Of a DNA stretch of 40,021 nucleotides, positions 1-7,784 are shown one piece after another. Where the stretch lies: the NCBI RefSeq assembly GCF_915070105.1, contig NZ_CAJZFJ010000010.1, positions 1-40,021 on the forward strand. The letters are read 5' to 3'. A program made the translations under genes and the position numbers. The notes beneath the pieces are model-generated. The model was given only the letters and a program-made list of their open reading frames with translations, had not been told where the DNA came from and searched no databases. This stretch comes from an uncultured Porphyromonas sp. (GTDB lineage Bacteria; Bacteroidota; Bacteroidia; Bacteroidales; Porphyromonadaceae). How positions within the stretch are numbered: position 1 is the stretch's first letter; the number at the start of each line of letters is the position of its first letter.

Positions 1-29
1 AGGAAGTAGTACCCATCTATCATATAAAG

Positions 30-76
30 AAAGCCTCGGGGGCTCGTACTCTAGTAGTACGAGCCCCCGAGGCTTT
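30..76. terminator. Strong hairpin terminator
   Basis: A perfect 21-bp inverted repeat (arms 30-50 and 56-76) closes a 5-nt CTAGT loop. The ends of the stem are AAAGCC and GGCTTT, giving short T-runs on both strands, so it could stop transcription from either side. It lies 90 bp beyond the stop codon of the DUF799 gene and probably ends the minus-strand lipoprotein operon. Confidence 0.8.
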
Positions 77-166
77 ATATCCCCTCTCCAAAGAGGATCC
101 GACCTTTAAAGAGGGTCTAATAGGAAAGGATGGTAGCCCTTAGAGATAACGGCTATCTCCTATGAT

Positions 167-877
167 CTACTGTTGGAGACGAACACCTTCGAGGGTACTA
201 GCCTTCGCTGGTGTCTTCTTATCCTTGCCGTAATTGGGATGATATATACCTACAGGCATATCTGATACGCATTCCTTATTAGCATAGCTTGCGGCCAATG
301 CCTTATCAGTCAGAGCCGTCCTCACCATATCGACAAGCAGAGTCGCAAGTATCCCTGCAAGCCCACCACTTCCATTCTGAGGGGTAGAAAGGTCTAGTAC
401 CCCCTCTATCCTACGAGAAAAGAGAGTCTCTCCCGTATGAGTAGAGCGGAGGATGTACTCTACATCTATAAGAATATCTCCTACTAGAGCCTTCTTCTCC
501 CAGCGATGTATAATGGTAAAGAGCGATGCATCAGCCCCGAAGACTTCAGCAAAAGGATAAAGGTCTGCCTGGAAGAAGAGCTCAGCATCATCAGCACTCT
601 CCTGTTGCATCAACTCCTTTGTCAGGAAAGGCGAAAAGACATAATAGCCCTGCTCTGCTAGCGGTACCATCAGTGTCGCAAAGAAGCTATCCTTGGCCTC
701 CACTTGGTTCGTCTCATTGATCGGAGGCATGATGAGAATAGACTTAGGCTTATCATTATAGAGGTGCGGATAGAGTGCTCCACGAGTATAGTCCTTACCT
801 AGCCCGCAGGAGTGAAGGAATAGAGAAGAGAGCCCAAGGAGCGTAAGTCCAGCGATCTGGTGTAGCTTTGGTTTCAT
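167..877 (-). CDS. DUF799 (GNA1162-like) lipoprotein
   Basis: A 236-residue lipoprotein: basic N-terminus, hydrophobic segment about 8-22 and the lipobox SLFLHSC, with Cys24 the predicted acylated residue. The body has the signature of the DUF799/GNA1162 family, including the SILIMPPINET block near residue 46 and a TALTD helix near the end. GNA1162 is a surface-associated meningococcal lipoprotein of unsettled function, structurally related to periplasmic TolB-N-like folds. The start overlaps the stop of the DUF4810 gene by 4 nt (ATGA), which indicates translational coupling. Last gene of a csgG-like / lipoprotein / DUF4810 / DUF799 operon, an order resembling the CsgG-DUF4810-DUF799 clusters of proteobacteria. 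Family call is from motif recognition; molecular role unknown. Confidence 0.8.
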   Translation of the reverse strand: MKPKLHQIAGLTLLGLSSLFLHSCGLGKDYTRGALYPHLYNDKPKSILIMPPINETNQVEAKDSFFATLMVPLAEQGYYVFSPFLTKELMQQESADDAELFFQADLYPFAEVFGADASLFTIIHRWEKKALVGDILIDVEYILRSTHTGETLFSRRIEGVLDLSTPQNGSGGLAGILATLLVDMVRTALTDKALAASYANKECVSDMPVGIYHPNYGKDKKTPAKASTLEGVRLQQ

Positions 878-1221
878 TTCTTGAGCTGCTTAATGAGATT
901 ACCGATGAAGAACGTACTCTCAGGATAGAGTTCTATCTCTCGCTCTAGTAGGCGAAGCCCCCTCTCTTGCTGCCCCTGCTTGTAGAGTAGGTAACCATAC
1001 TCAGCACAGATACCAGGAGGTGGCATCTTACGTGAGCCCTTGGGTTCGTTGATAAGGCGCTCGTAGACTTTCTTTAGGGTCTCGATACGCTCAGGTGTTG
1101 GGTTCTTGGCTACAGCATACGAGACAGACTCATAGTTATACCATGAGTAGAGCTTGCTGGTAGAGCCACAGCTAGACAGGAATACAGCGACAAGGGCCAT
1201 GCTCCAGAGGTGATGTTTCAT
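874..1221 (-). CDS. DUF4810 lipoprotein
   Basis: A 115-residue lipoprotein with signal peptide and lipobox VFLSSC (Cys18 acylated). After the Cys comes the LYSWYNYESVSY block, then a helical TPR-like stretch (residues 42-60 and 75-112) with MPPPGICAEYGYLLYKQG in the middle, typical of DUF4810. These proteins are encoded next to CsgG-like and DUF799 lipoproteins, and here the gene overlaps the DUF799 start by 4 nt and lies 53 bp after the PEGA-like lipoprotein gene. Likely a periplasmic partner of those proteins, anchored to a membrane through the lipid; no enzymatic motif is visible. Confidence 0.8.
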   Translation of the reverse strand: MKHHLWSMALVAVFLSSCGSTSKLYSWYNYESVSYAVAKNPTPERIETLKKVYERLINEPKGSRKMPPPGICAEYGYLLYKQGQQERGLRLLEREIELYPESTFFIGNLIKQLKK

Positions 1222-1274
1222 AATGCTTATATTAGGGATACAGCTTCAGGTATAGAATATAGACTTAGTACTAG

Positions 1275-1631
1275 CTAGCGTAGTGTAATGGTTTTAGTCG
1301 ATCGTGTGGAGACAAAGATCTCTTTCTCGAAGAGCTTTCGGTTCTCAGCATCGTGAATACGTACGAGATGACGTCCAGGAGTGATCGTGATCCTCTTAGC
1401 TTTAGGTGTTACTTGATCTGGACGGATCGCAACGATACCGACCACGGACTCTTCATCTATTGAGACATAGACCTTATGCCCTTGGTATACCGAGGAGGAG
1501 GCTACGACGAGGTATGCCTCATCGTTTAGACCTCCAGAGAGTGATGCCGTAGAGCCACATGAGGCAATGCCAAGGAGGAGAGTAAGGGTAAGCGTAAAGA
1601 GAGTGGCAAGTCGCTTAATAGGATGGCACAT
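1275..1631 (-). CDS. Small lipoprotein with PEGA-like domain
   Basis: A 118-residue protein with a lipoprotein signal (lipobox LGIASC, Cys25). The remaining 90 residues are predicted beta-rich: VVASSSVYQGHKVYVSIDEE, then a short RITITPGRHLVRI strand pair that resembles a PEGA-type surface domain, and a final strand. It lies between the csgG-like gene (26 bp upstream) and the DUF4810 gene (53 bp downstream) and is surely cotranscribed. The usual CsgG/DUF4810/DUF799 cluster has three genes, so this is an additional member. The PEGA assignment is tentative and the function unknown. Confidence 0.6.
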   Translation of the reverse strand: MCHPIKRLATLFTLTLTLLLGIASCGSTASLSGGLNDEAYLVVASSSVYQGHKVYVSIDEESVVGIVAIRPDQVTPKAKRITITPGRHLVRIHDAENRKLFEKEIFVSTRSTKTITLR

Positions 1632-1657
1632 GATGGTAAACTGATGGAAGGGTTAGA

Positions 1658-2590
1658 CTATGGCTGTACGTAGTAGGTGTCAAGAGCCTTGTTATCTAGG
1701 GCACCTGATACAAATTCAACGATGGAGTATTCTGTCTCTGGAGTATCGCCAGCTAAGCTCTGCACTCGCACCTGAGCTACCGGCTTGCCTGCGAGCTCAA
1801 AGGTAGTCCCTGTCTGAGGGTTCGTTACCTTCTTCCCCCGCTTGTATACAGTGAAGGTATCCCCGACCTTGATACCCTGAGTAGCACCTCCAGCGAGAAT
1901 CACTCCATCTTCATCAGCATTGATCACGTAGGTACGCCATGGTCTATCCGTACACTTATTGATGATATTCTCTACGAGTTGGTCAATAGCCCCAGAGATG
2001 GCCTTGTCGCTGAGCGTAGCGTCATAGCCTGCTCTACCGCCCATGCCTAGGGTGCTACGGCTGCTTGTCTCAGCATGCCCCTTGGCTTCCTCAGAGTAGA
2101 TGACTAGTCCTGTCGAGACATCGACAATACGAATACTGACACCTGCCTCTACGATCTGCTTTTTCTCTGAGGTGAAGAGCCCTTCCTTACCTACGATTTT
2201 ACGTCCATATTCAGTGATCGAACCTAGGATTAGGTAGTCAGCTCCCACCTTTTGCTGAGGGGTATTTCTTAGCTCTGCTGCGATCTTGTCCATATCACTA
2301 CGCTCTAGTAGGATGAACTTGCCCGAGGTACTCAACTTAGCCACCAAGATATCCAGTGCCTGCTTGGCCATCGGGTCATTGGCTCGGTTGTAGAAGATCC
2401 CTTTACCATAATAGGTCTCATTGGAGAATCGCCCTACGGCCACCTTCCACTTGAGCCCCTTACGTTGGATAGGTTGCTGCTCTACACCCTGCTGGGCTAT
2501 CACTCGAGTAGGCTCCTGTGCTCTCAAAGTCGCTATACCCACCCAAGAGAGAAGGGTAAGCACAAGTAATATTGCTCTGATTGGTTTCAT
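1658..2590 (-). CDS. CsgG/HfaB-family secretion or assembly protein
   Basis: A 310-residue exported protein. The CsgG-type domain covers about residues 45-200: WKVAVGRFSNETYYGKG, LVAKLSTSGKFILLERSDMDKI, GADYLILGSITEYGRK and VSIRIVDVSTGLVIYSEE are the core motifs. A beta-rich C-terminal region follows (KVGDTFTVYKRGK near 230). The open frame extends upstream to 2722, but a -7 box (2626-2633, minus) lies inside that extension, and Met at 2590 begins a clean signal peptide MKPIRAILLVLTLL ending near LRAQE, so 2590 is chosen. Unlike E. coli CsgG, no lipobox Cys is seen. CsgG forms the outer-membrane curli export pore, but no curlin or CsgE/F genes occur here. First gene of the operon. Confidence 0.8.
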   Translation of the reverse strand: MKPIRAILLVLTLLSWVGIATLRAQEPTRVIAQQGVEQQPIQRKGLKWKVAVGRFSNETYYGKGIFYNRANDPMAKQALDILVAKLSTSGKFILLERSDMDKIAAELRNTPQQKVGADYLILGSITEYGRKIVGKEGLFTSEKKQIVEAGVSIRIVDVSTGLVIYSEEAKGHAETSSRSTLGMGGRAGYDATLSDKAISGAIDQLVENIINKCTDRPWRTYVINADEDGVILAGGATQGIKVGDTFTVYKRGKKVTNPQTGTTFELAGKPVAQVRVQSLAGDTPETEYSIVEFVSGALDNKALDTYYVQP

Positions 2591-2625
2591 GTTCACTATA
2601 CGAATTTGGGATAGTTTCTCTGGAA

Positions 2626-2633
2626 CAAATATA
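2626..2633 (-). promoter_or_regulatory. Bacteroidetes -7 box for csgG-like operon
   Basis: On the minus strand this reads TATATTTG, a match to TAnnTTTG. It lies 36 bp before the chosen start at 2590 and inside the alternative longer frame, which argues for the shorter protein. Confidence 0.5.
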
Positions 2634-2756
2634 GCTATTCCTCCATAGAAGTGTACTACTGATAAGCGATAAGGGAGTAATAAACCAAGTCCTACAACTC
2701 CACTACTGGCATCTGCTGTCATAGAGAAGACCTATTACCAATAAATGTAGCTACAT

Positions 2757-2798
2757 AAAAAGCACTTCCCCATGCCTAACAGATTAGGCATGGGGAAG
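2757..2798 (-). terminator. Rho-independent terminator of the mmd operon
   Basis: A perfect 15-bp stem (2765-2779 with 2784-2798, loop CAGA) is followed on the minus strand by a run of five T (2757-2761). It lies 47 bp after the mmdB stop codon and separates that operon from the csgG-like operon downstream. Confidence 0.85.
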
Positions 2799-2844
2799 GA
2801 TAAGTGCAAAGTTGTCTCCGAGGTCTAACCTATACGGAGAACCC

Positions 2845-3996
2845 CTATGCTAGGAAGCTAAGCAGGATACCAGCTGCAACAGCTGACCCGATCACCCCTG
2901 CGACATTAGGTCCCATAGCATGCATGAGGAGGTAGTTCGTAGGGTCGTACTCGAGACCAAGGGTCTGCGAGATACGGGCAGAGTCAGGGACAGCGGATAC
3001 ACCAGCGTTACCGATGAGTGGATTGAGCTTGTTCTCTGGCTTGAGGAAGAGGTTGAAGAACTTCACAAAGAGCACCCCACTACACGTAGCGATAACGAAG
3101 GAGAATGCACCGAGCCCGAAGATCAGCACAGAGTTACCCGTGAGGAACTCCGTCGCCTGCGTAGAGGCACCGACCGTGACACCAAGTAGGATAGTCACTG
3201 TATCGATCAGTGGGCCCTTCGCTGTATCGGCTAGTCGCTTCGTCACACCACTCTCGCGTAGGAGGTTCCCAAAGAAGAGCATCCCTAGCAGAGGCAGTGC
3301 TGGTGGTACAAGCATCGTCGTAAGGAGTAGCCCTGCGATAGGGAAGATGATCTTCTCTGTCTGGGATACCTGACGAGGACGCTTCATACGCATTACTCGC
3401 TCCTTCTTCGTAGTCAGTAGACGCATGAAGGGGGGCTGTATCACAGGTACAAGAGCCATGTAGGAGTAAGCCGACACGGCGATAGCACCTAGGAGGTGTG
3501 GAGCCAGTCTATTGGAGAGGAAGATAGCCGTAGGGCCGTCTGCTCCTCCGATAATACCGATAGCTCCAGCCTCGGGGGGCGTGAAGCCTAGCTGTAGGGC
3601 AGTCATATAGGCGGCAAAGATACCGAACTGTGCTGCTGCTCCTACGAGCATGAGCTTGGGGTTAGAGATAAGAGCCGTGAAGTCTGTCATCGCCCCAATA
3701 CCAAGGAAGATCAGGGGGGGATACCACCCCTGACGCACACCTTGGTAGAGGATATTGAGGACAGATCCTTCTTCGTAGATACCTACCTGCATCCCATTAA
3801 GCATCGGTATGTTCCCAATGAGCATACCGAAGCCGATGGGGATAAGGAGGAGAGGCTCAAACTCATATCTGATGGCTAAGAAGATGAAGAGCAGACCCAC
3901 CAAGATCATGATAAGGTGCCCCATCGTTGCATTCGCTATTCCCGTGAAGGAATAGAACGTCTGCATATTCTCAACCAGAAAGCCCCAGAAGGACAT
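2845..3996 (-). CDS. mmdB: Methylmalonyl-CoA decarboxylase beta subunit (Na+ pump)
   Basis: A 383-residue membrane protein of the OadB/MmdB/GcdB family, which decarboxylates the carboxybiotin on the carrier protein and couples this to sodium export across the inner membrane. About nine to ten hydrophobic segments are visible. Family hallmarks include GIIGGADGPTAIF near residue 150 and the C-terminal GNAGVSAVPDSARISQ segment, both linked to the sodium/carboxyl pathway in this family. Length matches the usual 370-430. It follows the biotin carrier gene by 7 bp and is the last gene of mmdA-mmdD-mmdE-mmdC-mmdB. OadB and GcdB are close homologues; the epimerase gene upstream favours methylmalonyl-CoA as the substrate. 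Confidence 0.9.
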   Translation of the reverse strand: MSFWGFLVENMQTFYSFTGIANATMGHLIMILVGLLFIFLAIRYEFEPLLLIPIGFGMLIGNIPMLNGMQVGIYEEGSVLNILYQGVRQGWYPPLIFLGIGAMTDFTALISNPKLMLVGAAAQFGIFAAYMTALQLGFTPPEAGAIGIIGGADGPTAIFLSNRLAPHLLGAIAVSAYSYMALVPVIQPPFMRLLTTKKERVMRMKRPRQVSQTEKIIFPIAGLLLTTMLVPPALPLLGMLFFGNLLRESGVTKRLADTAKGPLIDTVTILLGVTVGASTQATEFLTGNSVLIFGLGAFSFVIATCSGVLFVKFFNLFLKPENKLNPLIGNAGVSAVPDSARISQTLGLEYDPTNYLLMHAMGPNVAGVIGSAVAAGILLSFLA

Positions 3997-4003
3997 AGCT
4001 AGA

Positions 4004-4489
4004 CTAACCTATGATTACGATATCAGAGCCTTCGAGGATGTTATCCCCCTTAGCTACCTTGATGGCCGTGATCACACCATCACACTCTGCGTTGATGCTG
4101 TTCTCCATCTTCATAGCCTCTAGGATAGCGACCGTCTGACCAGCCTTGACCGTGTCACCGACTGCGACCTTGATGTCGAGGATGACACCTGGCAGAGGAG
4201 ACTGTACGGCCGTACCCTTACCTGCAGGAGCAGGCTCTGCGGCGGGAGCAGCAGCGGGAGCGATAGGCTGTGGAGCAGCGGGAGCGGCGGCAGGAGCAGG
4301 TGCGGGAGCAGGAGCTGCGGGTGCGGCGGGCTTAGCTGCGGGACGAGCGGGAGCTGCGGTGAAGCCTTCGGTGAGGATATCTACCTTGTAGGAGACACCG
4401 TTTACTTCGACTGCTGCCGTGTTACCTTCGAGGTCAATGATGGCCACGCTGTACTCGTTGCCATTGATCTTATACTTATACTCTTTCAT
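4004..4489 (-). CDS. mmdC: Biotin carboxyl carrier (gamma) subunit of methylmalonyl-CoA decarboxylase
   Basis: A 161-residue carrier protein. Residues 1-42 form a small N-terminal beta domain, about 45-92 are an Ala/Pro linker (repeated AP pairs, expected to be flexible), and 93-161 form a biotinyl/lipoyl domain. The biotinylation motif AMKM is at 125-128, so Lys127 should carry biotin. It shuttles the carboxyl group from MmdA to the membrane subunit MmdB. It lies 33 bp after mmdE and 7 bp before mmdB. Confidence 0.93.
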   Translation of the reverse strand: MKEYKYKINGNEYSVAIIDLEGNTAAVEVNGVSYKVDILTEGFTAAPARPAAKPAAPAAPAPAPAPAAAPAAPQPIAPAAAPAAEPAPAGKGTAVQSPLPGVILDIKVAVGDTVKAGQTVAILEAMKMENSINAECDGVITAIKVAKGDNILEGSDIVIIG

Positions 4490-4522
4490 TATGTGTGAGT
4501 GTTTGATTGCGATTGGGATGAA

Positions 4523-4699
4523 CTATTGGGAAGGGAGCTGACGCATCGTGTGGCTCTTAGAGCTCCATGGAGAGGGGACTACACCACGCTTGATGGTCAG
4601 GACATAGGATTCCTGATCGTGGAGGTGCTTGCCGAGCTCTTCGTGGAGGGCATAGGAAATCGCTGCGAATACTTCCTTGAGGTTCGGTTCCTGCTGCAT
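4523..4699 (-). CDS. mmdE: Small epsilon-like subunit of methylmalonyl-CoA decarboxylase
   Basis: A 58-codon gene filling the gap between mmdD and mmdC, starting at ATG 4699 and ending with TAG at 4523-4525. The product begins MQQEPNLKEVFAAISYALHE and contains ESYVLTIKRG, SPWSSK and a final MRQLPSQ. It resembles the C-terminal half of the preceding MmdD: EVAAAISLALRSELEQ there aligns with EVFAAISYALHEELGK here, and ESYVLTIRH with ESYVLTIKR. Veillonella methylmalonyl-CoA decarboxylase is known to have a short epsilon chain homologous to the C-terminus of its delta chain and needed for complex stability; this gene fits that description in size and resemblance. Seventeen bp after mmdD, same strand. 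Subunit assignment is inferred from these features; the reading frame is clear. Confidence 0.8.
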   Translation of the reverse strand: MQQEPNLKEVFAAISYALHEELGKHLHDQESYVLTIKRGVVPSPWSSKSHTMRQLPSQ

Positions 4700-4716
4700 A
4701 ATGAGGATGTCGATTA

Positions 4717-5220
4717 TTATTTATAGCGTCGTTGTGTGCCTTGTATGCGAGCATTCCACTGAGTCTGTCTATGACGGATCGTCAGGACATAGCTCTCTGC
4801 ATCGTGCTGCTCCAGCTCACTGCGCAGGGCGAGGGAGATGGCTGCTGCCACCTCGCCAGGCTGTCCACCTAGGCTCTGCTGTAGGGCTAATGAGATAGCC
4901 ACAAGAGCTTCGCCAGAGGGCTGTGAGGAGGAGGGGGAAACAGAGGCAGGGACTGCTGTAGTGGTCGAGGCCTTCTTTGGGTTCTTGGAGGATTCAAAGA
5001 ACTGCCCCAAGAGCCTAAAGACCAAGACTAGCATTACCAAGGCGGCGAAAACAACAAGTACTGCCGTGAAGGTCATGATGAGGCCTGCAGGATCTTGCTC
5101 CTGCAAGCGGAGAACCTTTTCTGGGAGCTCAGTTGTACGATCCTGAGCCCACACGGTACCTGTGGCCGCCCCTGAGAGGGCAAGGCCAGCAGATAGCGTG
5201 AGAAGACGAGCGGTATTCAT
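4717..5220 (-). CDS. mmdD: OadG-like delta subunit of methylmalonyl-CoA decarboxylase
   Basis: A 167-residue membrane-anchored subunit. It has an N-terminal signal-like segment (1-25), one strong transmembrane helix (about 46-70, LIMTFTAVLVVFAALVMLVL), a Ser/Thr/Pro-rich linker (80-103) and a C-terminal domain. OadG/MmdD subunits hold the cytoplasmic carboxyltransferase onto the membrane pump. The C-terminal part contains a tandem motif: EALVAISLALQQSL (104-117) and EVAAAISLALRSEL (123-136), the second followed by ESYVLTIRHRQTQW. The same motif recurs in MmdE. It follows mmdA by 48 bp. The family call rests on topology, context and the C-terminal motif. Confidence 0.82.
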   Translation of the reverse strand: MNTARLLTLSAGLALSGAATGTVWAQDRTTELPEKVLRLQEQDPAGLIMTFTAVLVVFAALVMLVLVFRLLGQFFESSKNPKKASTTTAVPASVSPSSSQPSGEALVAISLALQQSLGGQPGEVAAAISLALRSELEQHDAESYVLTIRHRQTQWNARIQGTQRRYK

Positions 5221-5268
5221 GCTAGTGTAGCGTTGAATGACTATGCACGGCTAGTGCCAGCTCTCTGA

Positions 5269-6822
5269 CTAGAGAGGCAGGTTGTCGTGCTTCTTTGCTG
5301 GGTTGATCTGCTTCTTTGTACGGAGCTGCTCGAGGGCACGGATAATACGGAAACGTGTATTACGTGGCTCGATGACATCATCCATGAAGCCATAGGAAGC
5401 AGCGTTGTAGGGGTTAGCGAATGCCTTGCGGTATTCTTCTTCCTTCTGCGCTGCAGCCTCTGCGGGGTTCTCAGCAGCGGCAACTTCCTTAGCAAAGATA
5501 ACCTCTACGGCACCAGCAGGGCCCATAACAGCGATCTCAGCAGATGGCCAAGCGAGGTTCACGTCAGAGCGTAGATGCTTGGAGCTCATCACGATGTAGG
5601 CACCACCATAGGACTTACGTAGCGTGACGGTGATCTTAGGTACGGTAGCTTCCCCGTATGCGTAGAGGAGCTTAGCACCGTGGACGATAACCCCGTTGTA
5701 CTCCTGGCCGGTACCTGGGAGGAAGCCTGGCACATCGACGAGGGTAACTAGAGGGATATTGAAGGCGTCACAGAAGCGCACGAAGCGAGCAGCCTTACGA
5801 GAGGCGTTGCTATCTAGTGCACCAGCCATGACCATAGGCTGGTTAGCTACGATACCGACACTCTGCCCATTGAAGCGAGCGAAGCCGATAATGATGTTCT
5901 TAGCCCAGTCACGGTGGATCTCTAGGAACTCGCCATTATCGACGATCGTACCGATGACCTCATACATGTTGTAGCCCTTGTTAGGCTGATCAGGGATGAT
6001 CTCGTTCAGAGCGTCATCTACACGATCGATCGCGTCTGTAGGCTCTACACATGGAGCATCCTCCATATTGTTCTGAGGGATGAAGGAGAGCAGGTGACGG
6101 ATCAGGCGGATACCTTCCTCTTCGTTATCTACGGCGAAGTGTGCGACACCGCTCTTAGAGGCGTGTACGCTAGCACCACCGAGCTGCTCCTGCGTGACGT
6201 CTTCACCCGTTACGGTCTTGACGACCTTAGGACCAGTGAGGAACATATAGCTAGTACCCTTGCTCATGATATTGAAGTCCGTGAGGGCAGGCGAATATAC
6301 AGCACCACCGGCACAAGGACCGAAGATAGCAGAGATCTGAGGTACGACACCGGAGGCAAGGATGTTGTTCTGGAAGATGTCACCATAACCGCTAAGGGCA
6401 TTGATCCCCTCCTGGATACGAGCACCACCCGAGTCATTGAGGCCGATCACAGGCGCTCCCATCTCCATAGCGAGCTTCATGACCTTGCAGATCTTGGAGG
6501 CAAGCATCTCCGAGAGTGCTCCACCGAATACAGTGAAGTCCTGAGCGAATACATAGACCAGACGGCCATCGATCGTACCCGAGCCCGTGACGACACCGTC
6601 ACCGAGGAACTTGGTCTTGTCGATACCGAAGTTGGTCGAGCGGTGTAGCACAAACGTATCGATCTCGTCAAAGCTACCCTCATCCAGAAGCATGTTGATA
6701 CGTTCACGAGCGGTGAACTTACCCTTCTGGTGTTGGCTATCGATACGCTTCTGCCCGCCACCGAGATGAGCTGTGGCACGGAGCTGGATGAGCTCCTTGA
6801 TTTTCTCTAGTTGAACACTCAT
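5269..6822 (-). CDS. mmdA: Methylmalonyl-CoA decarboxylase alpha subunit (carboxyltransferase)
   Basis: A 517-residue biotin-dependent carboxyltransferase of the MmdA/PccB family, which moves the carboxyl group of methylmalonyl-CoA to biotin on MmdC, releasing propionyl-CoA. Both crotonase-like halves are visible: the N-terminal half with ARERINMLLDEGSFDE (about 39) and FGPCAGGAVYSPALTDF, the C-terminal half with LVDVPGFLPGTGQEYNGVI and SYGGAYIVMSSKHL. The length is usual (510-520). PccB of propionyl-CoA carboxylase is a near homologue, but MmdB/C/D/E next door fix the decarboxylase role. It lies 139 bp downstream of mce, with a terminator-like hairpin between them. Confidence 0.95.
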   Translation of the reverse strand: MSVQLEKIKELIQLRATAHLGGGQKRIDSQHQKGKFTARERINMLLDEGSFDEIDTFVLHRSTNFGIDKTKFLGDGVVTGSGTIDGRLVYVFAQDFTVFGGALSEMLASKICKVMKLAMEMGAPVIGLNDSGGARIQEGINALSGYGDIFQNNILASGVVPQISAIFGPCAGGAVYSPALTDFNIMSKGTSYMFLTGPKVVKTVTGEDVTQEQLGGASVHASKSGVAHFAVDNEEEGIRLIRHLLSFIPQNNMEDAPCVEPTDAIDRVDDALNEIIPDQPNKGYNMYEVIGTIVDNGEFLEIHRDWAKNIIIGFARFNGQSVGIVANQPMVMAGALDSNASRKAARFVRFCDAFNIPLVTLVDVPGFLPGTGQEYNGVIVHGAKLLYAYGEATVPKITVTLRKSYGGAYIVMSSKHLRSDVNLAWPSAEIAVMGPAGAVEVIFAKEVAAAENPAEAAAQKEEEYRKAFANPYNAASYGFMDDVIEPRNTRFRIIRALEQLRTKKQINPAKKHDNLPL

Positions 6823-6860
6823 ATTATTAGCTATTAGTCGTTGCTATCGTTTCTTCGTGG

Positions 6861-6938
6861 AAAAAAGAGAGGGACAATAGAGGAGCCCTATACCTCTCTC
6901 CCCCTCAGGGGAGCGGTCTCAGACACCTCTATTATCCC
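6861..6938 (-). promoter_or_regulatory. Terminator-like hairpin / possible attenuator between mce and mmdA
   Basis: Arms at 6871-6883 and 6926-6938 pair over 13 bp with one G-T wobble, enclosing a second small hairpin (CTCCCC...GGGGAG around 6898-6913). Reading on the minus strand, the structure is followed within a few bases by a run of six T (6861-6866). This fits an intrinsic terminator or attenuator downstream of mce. No clear TAnnTTTG box was found between it and mmdA, so partial readthrough is likely. Confidence 0.55.
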
Positions 6939-6961
6939 TATACTCGTCATTGCGCTAAGCT

Positions 6962-7375
6962 TTACTTCACGTCGCGGCTATCACACAGCTCGGTGAGTAC
7001 ACCCAGCGTACTCTTGGGATGAAGGAAGCCGATGTTTAGCCCTTCTGCGCCCTTGCGGGAGTGCTTGTCGATCAGCTGGACACCCTTCTCTGCTACTTCC
7101 TGTAGAGCTTCGTCCGTATTGGGTACGGCGAAAGCGATGTGGTGAATACCTTCGCCACGCTTCTCGATGAACTTAGCGATGGTGCTATCGGGGGACGTAG
7201 CCTCGAGTAGCTCGATCTTCGTCTGCCCGACACGTAGGAAGGCGGTCTTGACCTTCTGGTCTGCGACTTCCTCGATGTTGTAGCACTTCAGCCCAAGTAC
7301 ACCTTCGTAGTAGGGCAGGGATTCTTCGATGCTCTTGACAGCAATCCCAAGATGTTCAATGTGTGAGAGGTTCAT
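6962..7375 (-). CDS. mce: Methylmalonyl-CoA epimerase
   Basis: A 137-residue VOC (glyoxalase-fold) protein with the two beta-alpha-beta-beta-beta modules of methylmalonyl-CoA epimerase. His in IEHLGIAVKSIEESLPYY (residue 8) and the GIHHIAFAV segment (about 77) carry the expected metal ligands, with an acidic ligand expected in the C-terminal module (VLTEL). It interconverts the (R) and (S) epimers, linking B12-dependent methylmalonyl-CoA mutase with the decarboxylase encoded just downstream. Length is usual for the family. Its own -7 box is at 7439-7446. A mutase gene is not in the window. Confidence 0.93.
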   Translation of the reverse strand: MNLSHIEHLGIAVKSIEESLPYYEGVLGLKCYNIEEVADQKVKTAFLRVGQTKIELLEATSPDSTIAKFIEKRGEGIHHIAFAVPNTDEALQEVAEKGVQLIDKHSRKGAEGLNIGFLHPKSTLGVLTELCDSRDVK

Positions 7376-7438
7376 AGCTCTTCTTGCTTGAATTGATACG
7401 TTTATGGCGGGGGGCCTTCCCTCGCCGAGTTTATGCTA

Positions 7439-7446
7439 CAAAAGTA
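7439..7446 (-). promoter_or_regulatory. Bacteroidetes -7 box for mce
   Basis: TACTTTTG on the minus strand, 63 bp before the mce start codon. Matches TAnnTTTG. Confidence 0.5.
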
Positions 7447-7784
7447 AGAATAATCATATTCATAGCCTAACTCTCTAGGATAAATAGAATAATCGATGAT
7501 TTCACTTTCCCCATCGCCCCATTTTCCTCTCCCCCACGATCACCCTCCGACGACCTTAAGCCCCAAGTATGGCTCTACCCATACTCCACCCTCTCCAATG
7601 GGAACGGGGAACTCTCCTATGTCGGGAACAGCTCTCAGATGGACGAAGGTGGAGAGAGGTGGGGGGATGGAGAGGCAAGTACGGGGGGAAGAGCGAGAGG
7701 GTCTGGGGAGGAGATGGGGAGGACTCGTGCATGTGATCTCTTAGAGGCCGGGAGTCAAGGGGGCGGGAAGCGCAGATCGAAGAT
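7447..7784. other. Non-coding interval with pyrimidine tract and G-rich tract
   Basis: No convincing gene is seen. The left part (about 7505-7600) is C/T rich. The right part (7651-7727) is purine rich with G-runs at 7661-7666, 7683-7688, 7699-7701, 7705-7708 and 7716-7719, which could form a G-quadruplex on the plus strand. The arms 7586-7597 and 7650-7662 are nearly complementary (one bulge), so the two parts may also pair with each other. The interval runs into the first copy of the dispersed repeat. Confidence 0.5.

Noticed and set aside
2591..2722. N-terminal extension of the CsgG-like protein
   Set aside because: It contains the -7 box and would bury the signal peptide; ATG 2590 fits much better.
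4146..4391. Ala/Gly-rich plus-strand frame opposite mmdC
   Set aside because: It is the antisense shadow of the Ala/Pro linker of the biotin carrier.
4557..4754. Sixty-five-residue minus-strand frame overlapping mmdD and mmdE
   Set aside because: It lies in another frame over the mmdD end, and the frame at 4523-4699 has clear similarity to MmdD.
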